This document shows positions 31,921 through 38,067 of a stretch of DNA of 42,743 nucleotides, in pieces. The stretch is from a virus. The notes under the pieces are model-generated. The model had not been told where the DNA came from. It saw only the letters and a program-made list of their open reading frames with translations, and ran no database searches. Position numbers and translations under genes: made by a program. Position 1 is the stretch's first letter. Each line of letters begins with the position of its first letter. The DNA lies in IMG/VR virus record IMGVR_UViG_3300048837_002248, positions 1 to 42,743 of that record, one strand, 5' to 3'.

Positions 31921-32724
31921 ATGCGCATCAACGCCACAACCATCATCACCATCGCCGAACAGGACATCGGCCAGGAAGAGACCGCCGGGGCGAATCGTTC
32001 CCCCTGGCTCGACCCGATCCAACGCCGCGTCTCCGAAGCCCACGGCTGGGCCGAGGACTTCCTCATCGGACAGCCCTGGTGCGGCACCTGGCTCTGGAAC
32101 GTCTACCGGCGCGCCGGCTTCCCCGCGTCCGACAACCCCGGCCACCCGTCCACCGAGACCATGTGGGCCCGCGCCACCGCCGCCGGGACGCTGACCGACA
32201 CGCCAGTCCCCGGTGCCGCGATCGTGTGGCGCGGCGTCCACACGGGGCTCGTCGTCGCCGTCGACGCCGCGGCGGGGGTGGTGCACACGATCGAAGGAAA
32301 CAGCAGCGACGGTGTCCGCCGCCGCGTGCGCGCGCTGCGCGGCAACCACCGCTACATCGTCCCGAAGGGCCTCACCCAGGCGCCACCGACCCGCATCGAA
32401 TACTGGCTGGAGGACCTGCGGGCCCAGTACCGCGTCGTCGGGCCGTGGCGAACGAAGGTGATGCGCGACCGCCAGCTGAAGGCCCTCGCCCCCGCGGTGC
32501 GCCGCGACGCGAGCCCCGTCACGACCGGCGACGGCCGCTACGCGATCCGCATCGGCCAGGCCCGCCACATCGGCCCCTGGTCCAGCGAGGCCGCCCGCAA
32601 GAAGGCGCAGCCGATCTGGGAGGCCCGCCGCGGCCGCCGCCTGCGCGCCTGGAACAAGACCCGCCGCGTCCCCGCGGCAACCCGCCCCGCCGGCGCCCCC
32701 GAGGCGCTCGGCCGCACCCAGTAG
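31921..32724 (+). CDS. CHAP-domain endolysin
   Basis: This 267-aa phage lysin should cleave peptidoglycan cross-links. The CHAP amidase/peptidase domain covers residues 5-145, with catalytic Cys54 (QPWCGTWLWNVYRRAG), His107 (HTGLVVAV) and a polar partner in HTIEGNSS. A linker and a basic C-terminal region (about 165-267, with RYAIRIGQARHIGPW) may bind the wall. No signal peptide is seen, so release needs the holin. An aggcccacccATG context provides a modest ribosome-binding site. Confidence 0.88.
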   Translation: MRINATTIITIAEQDIGQEETAGANRSPWLDPIQRRVSEAHGWAEDFLIGQPWCGTWLWNVYRRAGFPASDNPGHPSTETMWARATAAGTLTDTPVPGAAIVWRGVHTGLVVAVDAAAGVVHTIEGNSSDGVRRRVRALRGNHRYIVPKGLTQAPPTRIEYWLEDLRAQYRVVGPWRTKVMRDRQLKALAPAVRRDASPVTTGDGRYAIRIGQARHIGPWSSEAARKKAQPIWEARRGRRLRAWNKTRRVPAATRPAGAPEALGRTQ

Positions 32725-32735
32725 AGGAGCACACC

Positions 32736-33026
32736 ATGAGTCAGCGCATCACCATCGGATTCGGAACCATCCTCGGAACCATCGGCGCCCTCGCCGGCGT
32801 CCTCATCCCCATCCTCGGCCAGCTCGCCGACGCCGCCGAGCCGCTCGGCGTCCCCGGCAGCGTGTGGGTCATCGCGTCCGCAATCCTCGCCACCGCCGTC
32901 GTGATCGGGCGAATGGGCCAGGCGATGGCTCAGACGATGGCCGGCGTCCCTGCGATCGACGACGCCGACCCGGCGCTCCTCGTCGACGAAGAGCCTGTGG
33001 AGCCGACCGACGTGCCGCCGCGGTGA
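32736..33026 (+). CDS. Holin-like two-TM protein
   Basis: This is a 96-aa protein with two predicted transmembrane helices (ILGTIGALAGVLIPILGQLA and SVWVIASAILATAVVIGRMG) and an acidic hydrophilic tail (DDADPALLVDEEPVEPTD). Small size, two membrane spans and the place right after the endolysin fit a phage holin. A gaggag ribosome-binding site precedes ATG 32736. Holin families are poorly conserved, so the call rests on topology and context. Confidence 0.75.
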   Translation: MSQRITIGFGTILGTIGALAGVLIPILGQLADAAEPLGVPGSVWVIASAILATAVVIGRMGQAMAQTMAGVPAIDDADPALLVDEEPVEPTDVPPR

Positions 33027-33283
33027 ACCCCGACCCGCAGTTCCGGGCCTGGTTCGACCGGATCAGGCCCGAACTGGAAGCCGCCCGCGATCAGCTTGCC
33101 GCCGAGCTCGCGGCGTTGCCGATCGACGCGGGCTTCCTGTGGGCGGCGTACACGAAGGCGCGTGTCGGCTGGGCGGAGCATGACGGCGGGATCGTGCACA
33201 TGAACGACGCGCAGCTCGCCCTGGAGGAACGCGGCGAGCTGCTGGACTTGGTCGTCTACCGGGCGGCGCGGCTCAGCGCGTAG
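33023..33283 (+). CDS. Hypothetical 86-aa protein at the end of the late operon
   Basis: This is a small helical protein (FDRIRPELEAARDQLAAELAALP, AQLALEERGELLDLVVYRAARL) starting at GTG 33023 with a GTGA overlap. It is the last rightward late gene and converges with leftward genes, overlapping by 28 nt at its 3' end. No conserved domain was recognised. Similar short proteins close the lysis cassette in other actinophages, but no function can be assigned. Confidence 0.6.
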   Translation: MNPDPQFRAWFDRIRPELEAARDQLAAELAALPIDAGFLWAAYTKARVGWAEHDGGIVHMNDAQLALEERGELLDLVVYRAARLSA

Positions 33284-33537
33284 ACCGTCTGCCTGGACAC
33301 GCCGGACAGGCGGGCGATCTCTGTGATCGCCAGCCCGGCGTCTCGGGCGGCCGGGAGCCACGCGGCCAGGTCGACCATCGCCTCCGCCCGGATCGACTCT
33401 CCCGCCTCGCGGCGCTGGCGGATGCCGTCCAGCGCGCCGACCACCGACTCCGGGTGGACCGGAACGCCCTCCTTCGGGCGTCCGGTCGGGTCGGCGTTCC
33501 GGGCGACCGCCGTGAGCTCATCCCGGATGGTGGTCAT
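33256..33537 (-). CDS. Small HTH protein, leftward operon
   Basis: This is a 93-aa protein. The C-terminal AGLAITEIARLSGVSRQTVYALSRAAR is a clear helix-turn-helix of the sigma/resolvase-like type. The N-terminus (IRDELTAVARNADPTG...SVVGALDGIRQRREAG) is helical and may mediate dimerisation. It is coupled by an ATGA overlap to the gene upstream on the same strand and is expressed from the promoter near 33870. Its place in the lysogeny block suggests a regulator. Confidence 0.72.
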   Translation of the reverse strand: MTTIRDELTAVARNADPTGRPKEGVPVHPESVVGALDGIRQRREAGESIRAEAMVDLAAWLPAARDAGLAITEIARLSGVSRQTVYALSRAAR

Positions 33538-33800
33538 GACGAGTAGAGCGCGCCGCGCTTGGCTGCCGCCGCGGTCGCGTATGGGCCGTGGACGCGAATC
33601 CGCATCGCCGCGATCGCGGAGCCAGCCTCGGAGCCGGTCCTCTGAATCCAGGCGCGGAGCGCTTTCCGCGCGGCGTCCTCGCCATGCCACGGGCCGACGG
33701 GCGGCGACGGCGCGTCGCCGTACAAGCCGAAGCGCTGAATGGTGAACCAGTCGTTGCTGCCAGACATCGCGATTTCGGTGGTAGCGTGGTCTGCGGTCAT
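33534..33800 (-). CDS. Hypothetical 88-aa protein, leftward operon
   Basis: This is a small protein of unknown family. A Trp/Phe-containing strand region (NDWFTIQRFGLYG) precedes a helix (EDAARKALRAWIQRTG) and a final segment with HGPYATAAAAKRGAL. The start at 33800 is preferred over the longer frame because an aggaggaacccc ribosome-binding site lies upstream. It is the first gene after the TTGACA-N18-TATGGT promoter and shares an operon with the HTH gene. It may act in lysogeny control, but nothing in the sequence proves this. Confidence 0.6.
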   Translation of the reverse strand: MTADHATTEIAMSGSNDWFTIQRFGLYGDAPSPPVGPWHGEDAARKALRAWIQRTGSEAGSAIAAMRIRVHGPYATAAAAKRGALYSS

Positions 33801-33855
33801 CAGGGGTTCCTCCTGGTGTCTCGTGGGGGCGGCCGTTGCGAGCGGCGCGCCCCCT

Positions 33856-33917
33856 CTCTCTGTGTCTAGGACCATACACGCTCGCCGGGAGTCGTGTCAA
33901 GCGCTAGACACAGAGAG
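33856..33917. promoter_or_regulatory. Paired CTAGACAC operator flanking the leftward promoter
   Basis: The 14-nt arms at 33856-33869 and 33904-33917 are perfect inverted repeats and place GTGTCTAG and CTAGACAC on either side of the promoter, 34 bp apart. The same half-site with an added G (CTAGGACAC) flanks the promoter of the Cro-like gene. One arm lies in the end of the neighbouring coding region. Confidence 0.7.
33871..33900 (-). promoter_or_regulatory. Leftward promoter TTGACA-N18-TATGGT
   Basis: On the minus strand, a consensus -35 TTGACA (33895-33900) and a -10 TATGGT (33871-33876) are 18 bp apart and would start transcription near 33864. The promoter lies within a perfect 14-bp inverted repeat (33856-33869 and 33904-33917) that carries the phage operator motif, which suggests repression by the phage repressor. 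Confidence 0.75.
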
Positions 33918-34163
33918 GGCGCGGCGACGGATGAGACCGGCTAGGGCCGTCCACTCGTACTTGCACGCACCGCACCGGTAGAACCGGATGATCTGCTTGC
34001 GGCCGGCGATGGCGCGCAGCAGCGCCCACAGTCCGAGGGTGAGGATCGTCGCGAGCCAGAAGCCGGCGCCGTGGCGTTTGGTGGCCTTGCGTTTCTCTTG
34101 CGGCTCGAGGCCGGGGTTGATGGTGTGGCAGTTCGGGCATTCGATGCCCTGTTGTGTGGTCAC
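33897..34163 (-). CDS. Zinc-ribbon membrane protein
   Basis: This is an 88-aa protein. An N-terminal CPNC motif (residues 9-12) pairs with a C-terminal CGAC (near residue 66), consistent with a zinc ribbon interrupted by a transmembrane segment (GFWLATILTLGLWALLRAIA). It begins at GTG 34163. It lies in the leftward lysogeny block between the lipoprotein gene and the operator/promoter region; its last codons contain one operator arm. Proteins with this layout occur as accessory genes in actinobacteria. A role in superinfection exclusion is possible but unproven. Confidence 0.65.
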   Translation of the reverse strand: MTTQQGIECPNCHTINPGLEPQEKRKATKRHGAGFWLATILTLGLWALLRAIAGRKQIIRFYRCGACKYEWTALAGLIRRRALSVSSA

Positions 34164-34236
34164 CGTGTCTCCATCGTCGTGTCCCAGGGGGATGGTCTCA
34201 TGCGCCCCGGGTGTCTCTCCCCGGTGAATCCGCTTT

Positions 34237-34644
34237 CTACGTGGTGCAAACCAGACTGATGGGCGTGCCCTCGATGAACCGCTTTGCCTCCGGGCACGGC
34301 CCGTAGACCGTGGAGTAGTCCGCCAAGTCGCCGACCGGCTCCGCGGCGCGCGTGTAGATGCCCGGCGCCCACTCGATCGCCTTGCGCGGGAACGGGGAGC
34401 CAGCCTGCATCTGCTCTATCGCCCACGCCGGGAGGCCTACTTGCGCGGTCGTCACGACACGCGGGAACGGCCCGGACGCCGGCTCAACAGGGCGGTTCTC
34501 GGCTGCGGGTGCGGGCTCGACCACTGTCTCTTCAATCACCTCAACCGTCTCAGTGACGGTGGCGGTGCGTTCTGCGCTGTTCCCGCTGCATCCGGCGGCG
34601 GCCATCACCGCGATGACGGCGAGCCCCGCTATCCATGCGCGCAT
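34237..34644 (-). CDS. Lipoprotein of the lysogeny region
   Basis: This is a 135-aa predicted lipoprotein. The signal peptide (residues 1-19) ends in a lipobox AAGC, so Cys19 would be lipidated on the outer face of the membrane. A Thr/Glu/Val-rich linker follows (TATVTETVEVIEETVVEPAPA), then a small domain with two cysteines (YGPCPEAKRF and SLVC). The start at 34644 is chosen for its ggagggg ribosome-binding site. Leftward expression next to the repressor suggests expression in the lysogen, for example for superinfection exclusion at the cell surface. Confidence 0.72.
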   Translation of the reverse strand: MRAWIAGLAVIAVMAAAGCSGNSAERTATVTETVEVIEETVVEPAPAAENRPVEPASGPFPRVVTTAQVGLPAWAIEQMQAGSPFPRKAIEWAPGIYTRAAEPVGDLADYSTVYGPCPEAKRFIEGTPISLVCTT

Positions 34645-34735
34645 CCGTGTGCCCCTCCGGGTGGTGTGGTGTGGTGAGCGGACGTTCTCACGCGCCGCGG
34701 ACGTGTGCGTGGTGGGGACCGTCCGGGGCGGGCGG

Positions 34736-34756
34736 CATAATCGAACGCCCGTTCGA
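34736..34756 (+). promoter_or_regulatory. Perfect SOS (LexA) box overlapping a -10 element
   Basis: TCGAACGCCCGTTCGA at 34741-34756 is an exact 16-bp palindrome of the form TCGAAC-N4-GTTCGA, the known actinobacterial/Gram-positive LexA consensus. A CATAAT -10 (34736-34741) abuts it, so LexA binding would cover the start site. No clear -35 is seen. The box lies 18 bp before ATG 34774, with a ggaggcgg ribosome-binding site in between. Confidence 0.85.
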
Positions 34757-34773
34757 CGGAGAGGGAGGCGGAG

Positions 34774-35037
34774 ATGGAGCAGGAAGCGACTGCCGGGCTC
34801 GCGAGCGACGACCAAGACGAGCGCCGCCGCGCCGCGCTCGGCATGCTCGGGCATGTGTGCGCGGCGCTCGCGGAGATCATCGGGCCCGGCGACCCGGCGT
34901 GCGAGCGTCTCCAGCGCGCCGCGGCTGACCTTCTCCCTCATCGCGAGCGAGGCCTTGAACCTCTCCCAAGCCCCGCGACTGCTTCGCGTCGGTCCACTCG
35001 CCTGAAGGACCGCCCGCTGATGCGGCGGGTGAAGTAG
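34774..35037 (+). CDS. SOS-box-driven 87-aa protein, antisense to repressor tail
   Basis: This small protein starts at ATG 34774 after a strong RBS and a consensus LexA box. The N-terminal part is acidic (DDQDERRRA), then helical (ALGMLGHVCAALAEII, CERLQRAAADLL), and the tail is basic (STRLKDRPLMRR). No family is recognised. Its last 161 nt are antisense to the 3' end of the XRE repressor gene, stopping close to where the repressor's HTH domain ends. Inference: on DNA damage it could act as an antirepressor, or its mRNA could impair repressor expression, causing induction. It is the only rightward gene inside the leftward lysogeny block. Confidence 0.65.
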   Translation: MEQEATAGLASDDQDERRRAALGMLGHVCAALAEIIGPGDPACERLQRAAADLLPHRERGLEPLPSPATASRRSTRLKDRPLMRRVK

Positions 35038-35242
35038 CCGGCTCGGAGAGCAAGTCGGCGACGCTCACCCCGAGACCGTCGGCGATACGGGCGAGGGTCT
35101 TGCGGGTCGGGTTGGTCTGGCGGTTCTTCACGCGCCGGAGCTGGCTGGGATCCATCTCGATGCGCTCGGCGAGCTGAAGGAGGCTCAACCCCTGCTGCTC
35201 CATGAGCTCGCCGATGCGTGCCCCATGAGTGGTTTCAGCCAT
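34877..35242 (-). CDS. XRE-family phage repressor
   Basis: This is a 121-aa protein. Residues 10-66 form an XRE/Cro-CI type HTH (RIGELMEQQGLSLLQLAERI, MDPSQLRRVKNRQTNPTRKTLARIADGLGVSVADLL). No peptidase (CI-type self-cleavage) domain is visible in the C-terminal 55 residues, which are Gly/Arg/Glu-rich and unstructured-looking. This fits repressors removed by an antirepressor rather than RecA-stimulated cleavage. ATG 35242 is preferred; GTG 35251 lies nine bases upstream. It is transcribed divergently from the Cro-like gene across a shared operator region and is the likely lysogeny master repressor. Confidence 0.75.
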   Translation of the reverse strand: MAETTHGARIGELMEQQGLSLLQLAERIEMDPSQLRRVKNRQTNPTRKTLARIADGLGVSVADLLSEPATSPAASAGGPSGEWTDAKQSRGLGEVQGLARDEGEGQPRRAGDARTPGRRAR

Positions 35243-35261
35243 GTCTAGCACGGTCTCACAC

Positions 35262-35329
35262 GTCCTAGGGCAGCGCTAGGACACAGAAGTACGCCGGACC
35301 TCTTGACCCTAGGTATTAGGTGTCCTAGG
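35262..35329. promoter_or_regulatory. Operator cluster between repressor and Cro-like gene
   Basis: Several related half-sites occur: GTCCTAG (35262-35268), CTAGGACAC (35276-35284) and GTGTCCTAG (35320-35328), with CCTAGG palindromes at 35309-35314 and 35324-35329. A further TGTCTAG overlaps the repressor start (35242-35248). The CTAGGACAC/GTGTCCTAG pair is spaced 35 bp apart and brackets the -35 of the Cro-like gene's promoter, as in the other operator at 33856-33917. Confidence 0.72.
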
Positions 35330-35331
35330 AT
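35303..35331 (+). promoter_or_regulatory. Rightward early promoter TTGACC-N17-TAGGAT (leaderless)
   Basis: A -35 TTGACC (35303-35308) and a -10 TAGGAT (35326-35331) with 17-bp spacing precede ATG 35338 by six bases. Transcription would start at or near the A of the ATG, so the mRNA is probably leaderless, and no ribosome-binding site is present. The -10 overlaps the operator half-site at 35320-35328. Confidence 0.75.
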
Positions 35332-35337
35332 GCGCGC

Positions 35338-35628
35338 ATGTTGAACGGCGAGAAGGTCAAAACGCTCCGCAAGCAGGCCGGCTACTCGGCCGCAACACTC
35401 GGAGCCAGGGTCGGGGTCACCGGCCGACAGATCCGCCGCTACGAGGCAGAGGCCAGCCAGCCAAGCGTGGGTGTCGCCCAGCGGATCGCTGAGGCGGTCG
35501 GCGTCCCTGTCTCCCATCTGCTCCATGTCCCGGAGGCTGCCATGCCTTCCACGGGCCGTGGAGAAACCCACGCCGACCGAACCGCTGCTGTGGAAGGCAG
35601 CCCGGTCGGCGCTCACCAAGGAGTGTAG
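35338..35628 (+). CDS. Cro-like XRE regulator
   Basis: This is a 96-aa protein with an XRE HTH (residues 5-60: KVKTLRKQAGYSAATLGARVGVTGRQIRRYEAEASQPSVGVAQRIAEAVGVPVSHLL). The C-terminal third is Gly/Thr/Glu-rich and disordered. It opens the rightward early operon and faces the repressor gene, as Cro does in lambda-like switches. The transcript is probably leaderless. Confidence 0.8.
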   Translation: MLNGEKVKTLRKQAGYSAATLGARVGVTGRQIRRYEAEASQPSVGVAQRIAEAVGVPVSHLLHVPEAAMPSTGRGETHADRTAAVEGSPVGAHQGV

Positions 35629-35631
35629 ATC

Positions 35632-35913
35632 ATGGCCGCACAGAACCGCGGGGGACGACCGAAAGGCGCCGTCAACCCGCACGGCGTGCACGACCTCGGC
35701 ATCCTCGACCTCGTCGAGGCGGCCGCCGAGCAGCGCGCCGCCGCCCGCGCCCTCGCGCACGCGATCCGCCGCATGGCTCGCGCGAACGCCTACATGGCAC
35801 GCGCCCACGCTCGCATCACCACCGGCTGGGCGCGCGACCACGGCGACGACCTCGACCCCACCCCTCTCGCCGAGATCGTCCCGTTCACCCGCGACCACCT
35901 CGCCGCGGCATGA
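35632..35913 (+). CDS. Hypothetical 93-aa early protein
   Basis: This protein has a basic Gly/Arg start (NRGGRPKGAVNPHG) followed by Ala/Arg-rich helices (LVEAAAEQRAAARALAHAIRRM, YMARAHARITTGW). No family is recognised. It is the second gene of the early operon and overlaps the next ATG by four bases. The composition is compatible with a small DNA- or RNA-binding protein. Confidence 0.65.
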   Translation: MAAQNRGGRPKGAVNPHGVHDLGILDLVEAAAEQRAAARALAHAIRRMARANAYMARAHARITTGWARDHGDDLDPTPLAEIVPFTRDHLAAA

Positions 35914-36119
35914 GCGGGGTCCGCTACATCACCGAGCGGGAACTCATCGCGCAGATCGAAGCCGCGCACGCCGGCTTCGACGACGCCACCGATGCCGACG
36001 ACGCCTACTTCGGCGACGACCGCGAGTGGGACGCCGTCGACGAACTCGAAGCGCGAGAGATCGAAGAGGACCGCGAGTACGCCGACCACCTCGCCGACGT
36101 GCGGGAGGGACGGGCATGA
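35910..36119 (+). CDS. Hypothetical acidic 69-aa early protein
   Basis: This is a very acidic protein (DDATDADDAYFGDDREWDAVDELEAREIEEDREYADHL) with an N-terminal helix (YITERELIAQIEAAHAG). The charge and size recall DNA-mimic inhibitors of phages, but no homology is seen and the idea is only compositional. It is coupled on both sides by ATGA overlaps. Confidence 0.6.
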   Translation: MSGVRYITERELIAQIEAAHAGFDDATDADDAYFGDDREWDAVDELEAREIEEDREYADHLADVREGRA

Positions 36120-36283
36120 GCGACCAGCCCAAGACCCCCGTCGAGCGGTGGCAGGCGAAGGTCGACGCCGAGACGGCGGCGCTGCGCGCCGAGTTCGAGC
36201 AGCGGTACGCCGGGAACACCGACCAGGAGATCGCCGAGCGCGCCGCGCAGGCCATCGCGAAGTTCGGGAGGCCGCAGTCATGA
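36116..36283 (+). CDS. Hypothetical 55-aa early protein
   Basis: This small protein is mostly one amphipathic helix (VERWQAKVDAETAALRAEFEQRY) followed by a second (DQEIAERAAQAIAKFG). No family is recognised. It overlaps its neighbours by four bases on either side (ATGA), indicating it is translated in the operon. Confidence 0.55.
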   Translation: MSDQPKTPVERWQAKVDAETAALRAEFEQRYAGNTDQEIAERAAQAIAKFGRPQS

Positions 36284-36453
36284 GCGCCCTCGGCTACGAC
36301 CCCCACGGGACGTTCGCGGCGCTCGACGAAGAGCTGGAGCGCCTCGACGCCAAGCTGCCGACCACCATGGGCCAGGACTGCTCCTGGTATCGCGCCCTGG
36401 TCGGGAAGCCGTGCGGTGAATGCCCGCGCTGCGAACGGGAGGGACTGTCGTGA
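36280..36453 (+). CDS. Hypothetical 57-aa Cys-containing early protein
   Basis: This protein has an N-terminal charged helix (LDEELERLDAKL) and a C-terminal CGECPRC knuckle preceded by another cysteine (QDCSWYRALVGKPC), which could bind one zinc ion. No family is recognised. It is coupled by an ATGA overlap at its start and a GTGA overlap at its end. Confidence 0.58.
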   Translation: MSALGYDPHGTFAALDEELERLDAKLPTTMGQDCSWYRALVGKPCGECPRCEREGLS

Positions 36454-36812
36454 GCGCGGACATTCAGACGCTGACCGCGGCGGTCGAGAAGCTCGCGAAG
36501 CTGGAACTGCTCGCGAAGCAGCTCCCGGACCAGCTGCAGCAGGCGCGTGACGCCGTGCAGGACGCCTACCAGCAGCTCGGCATCACCCCACCCGGGGTGA
36601 ACGGCGGCGGCGGGAAGAGGCGCCCACCGGGTGAGACCACCGCGGCGATCCTCGACGCGCTGCCCGCCACCGCCGCCGAGTTACGCGTACGGCTCCCGCA
36701 CATCCCCGCGTCGAGCATCCACACGACGCTGAACAACCTCGTGAAGCGCGGGGAAGTCGTGAGGTCCGGCGAGATCGGGTCCAGGCGCTACGAGCAGGCT
36801 GGTGAGTCGTGA
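36450..36812 (+). CDS. Coiled-coil winged-helix protein
   Basis: This is a 120-aa protein starting at GTG 36450. Residues 1-45 form a coiled coil (LTAAVEKLAKLELLAKQLPDQLQQ). A Gly/Pro linker leads to a winged helix (residues 65-110: AAILDALPATAAELRVRLPHIPASSIHTTLNNLVKRGEVVRSG). It is likely a dimeric DNA-binding protein of the early operon, with regulation or recombination as possible roles. Confidence 0.65.
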   Translation: MSADIQTLTAAVEKLAKLELLAKQLPDQLQQARDAVQDAYQQLGITPPGVNGGGGKRRPPGETTAAILDALPATAAELRVRLPHIPASSIHTTLNNLVKRGEVVRSGEIGSRRYEQAGES

Positions 36813-37054
36813 TGGACGCCCCCCTGCAGAACTGGCATCACGCCCCCGAGTCGCTGGCGGTGTCCCCCCCGGCGCCGCCGGCGCCCCCCGCCACCATCGT
36901 GTGGATGCGGGAGGCCCCCACCTACCGGCACCCCAACCAGCCGGCCGTGGAGCACTCGCCCGCGTTCCGGGTCGTCGCCACCGCGTTCGCGTTCGTGGCG
37001 ACGCTCGCGATCGTCCCCGGCGTCGCGGCATGGTTGGCGGGAGGCATGTCGTGA
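36809..37054 (+). CDS. Single-TM early membrane protein
   Basis: This is an 81-aa protein with a Pro/Ala-rich N-terminal half and one C-terminal transmembrane segment (VVATAFAFVATLAIVPGVAAWLAGG). The start may be GTG 36809 (GTGA overlap, matching the operon habit) or ATG 36812. It is coupled to the Cas4-like gene. The function is unknown; early phage membrane peptides often modify host physiology or block superinfection. Confidence 0.55.
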   Translation: MMDAPLQNWHHAPESLAVSPPAPPAPPATIVWMREAPTYRHPNQPAVEHSPAFRVVATAFAFVATLAIVPGVAAWLAGGMS

Positions 37055-38067
37055 CCCGCACCATCTCCCACACGGAGCTGCGGGCCCTCGCGATCTGCGA
37101 AGCGCAGTGGGACTACCGGTACGGCGGGACGCTCGCAGGTGACGCCCTCAAACCCCGTTCGGCGACACCAAGGATGCGTGAAGGCCGCGCGTGGGGCCGT
37201 GCCGTCGCCGCATGGCACGCCTCCGACCGGGACGTCAACGGCGCGAAGACAGCCGCCCGCCACGCACTCATGGACGCCTTGCAGGACGACGCCGACGAGC
37301 AGCGCGCAGCCGGCGTCTACGACATCGACGCCCACGACGCGATGAGCGAACACCTGCTCTCGATCCTCGACCACTACACGTACACGTCCACGCGGCTGCC
37401 GATCGACCGCGCCGAACACGAACTCGTCGCCGCCGTCCCCTCACGTGGCGGCCGGCGCGCCTCCACCCGCTACCGGTACTCAGGGTTCGTCGACGGCATC
37501 CACACCGACGCCGACGGCCGCCATTGGATCGTCGAGTTCAAGCTCCGCGCCACGCTCTCCCCGCTCGACCAGCTCGCCCTTGACCGCCAGGGCCGACGGT
37601 ATGCGTGGGCATGGCAGCAGACGACCGGGACACCGGTCGCCGGGGTGATCTACGACGAACGGCTCAACGACGCCCCCAAGCCCGCACGCGTCCTCGCATC
37701 CGGGAAGGTGTCCGCCGACAAGAGCCAGCGCACCACCGCGCAGCTCTACGCCTCCGCATGTGCGACCGCCGGCCATGACCCGGACCCTGACACGCTCGCC
37801 GCGTTGAAGGCTCGCGTGTGGCAGCAACGGCACCGCATCATCTTCCGGCCCGGCGAGCTCGCCGAAACCGGTGCCGAGTTGACGGCCCTCGCGCGCCGTG
37901 TCGGCGAGCTCGACGCCGGCCGCATGCCGATCCGCACGCCGCATCCCGCGCACTGCCGCGGCTGCCCGTACCGCGACATCTGCCCGAACCCCTCTGACAG
38001 CTCGCTGGTCGACGCCCTCTTCGAGCGCGTCCCCGCGAAACGAGACCGAATCTTGGAGCCCGCATGA
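37051..38067 (+). CDS. Cas4/RecB-like PD-(D/E)xK nuclease with Fe-S cysteines
   Basis: This is a 338-aa nuclease. An early Cys in AICEAQWDYRYGG and a C-terminal cluster HCRGCPYRDICP form the four-Cys pattern of Cas4/AddB-type iron-sulfur nucleases. The catalytic core is RYSGFVDGIHTD followed by WIVEFKLRATLSPLDQLALDRQGRRYAWAW, supplying the D...ExK and the motif-IV Q/Y of the RecB nuclease family. It starts at GTG (GTGA overlap) and precedes a Sak4-like ATPase and an SSB-like gene. It thus probably acts as the 5'-end-resecting exonuclease of the phage recombination module. A role in CRISPR spacer acquisition is unlikely, because no cas genes are near. Confidence 0.82.
   Translation: MTRTISHTELRALAICEAQWDYRYGGTLAGDALKPRSATPRMREGRAWGRAVAAWHASDRDVNGAKTAARHALMDALQDDADEQRAAGVYDIDAHDAMSEHLLSILDHYTYTSTRLPIDRAEHELVAAVPSRGGRRASTRYRYSGFVDGIHTDADGRHWIVEFKLRATLSPLDQLALDRQGRRYAWAWQQTTGTPVAGVIYDERLNDAPKPARVLASGKVSADKSQRTTAQLYASACATAGHDPDPDTLAALKARVWQQRHRIIFRPGELAETGAELTALARRVGELDAGRMPIRTPHPAHCRGCPYRDICPNPSDSSLVDALFERVPAKRDRILEPA

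Noticed and set aside
37051-38067. Cas4-like protein as part of a CRISPR system
   Set aside because: No cas1, cas2 or array is present; the neighbours are phage recombination genes.
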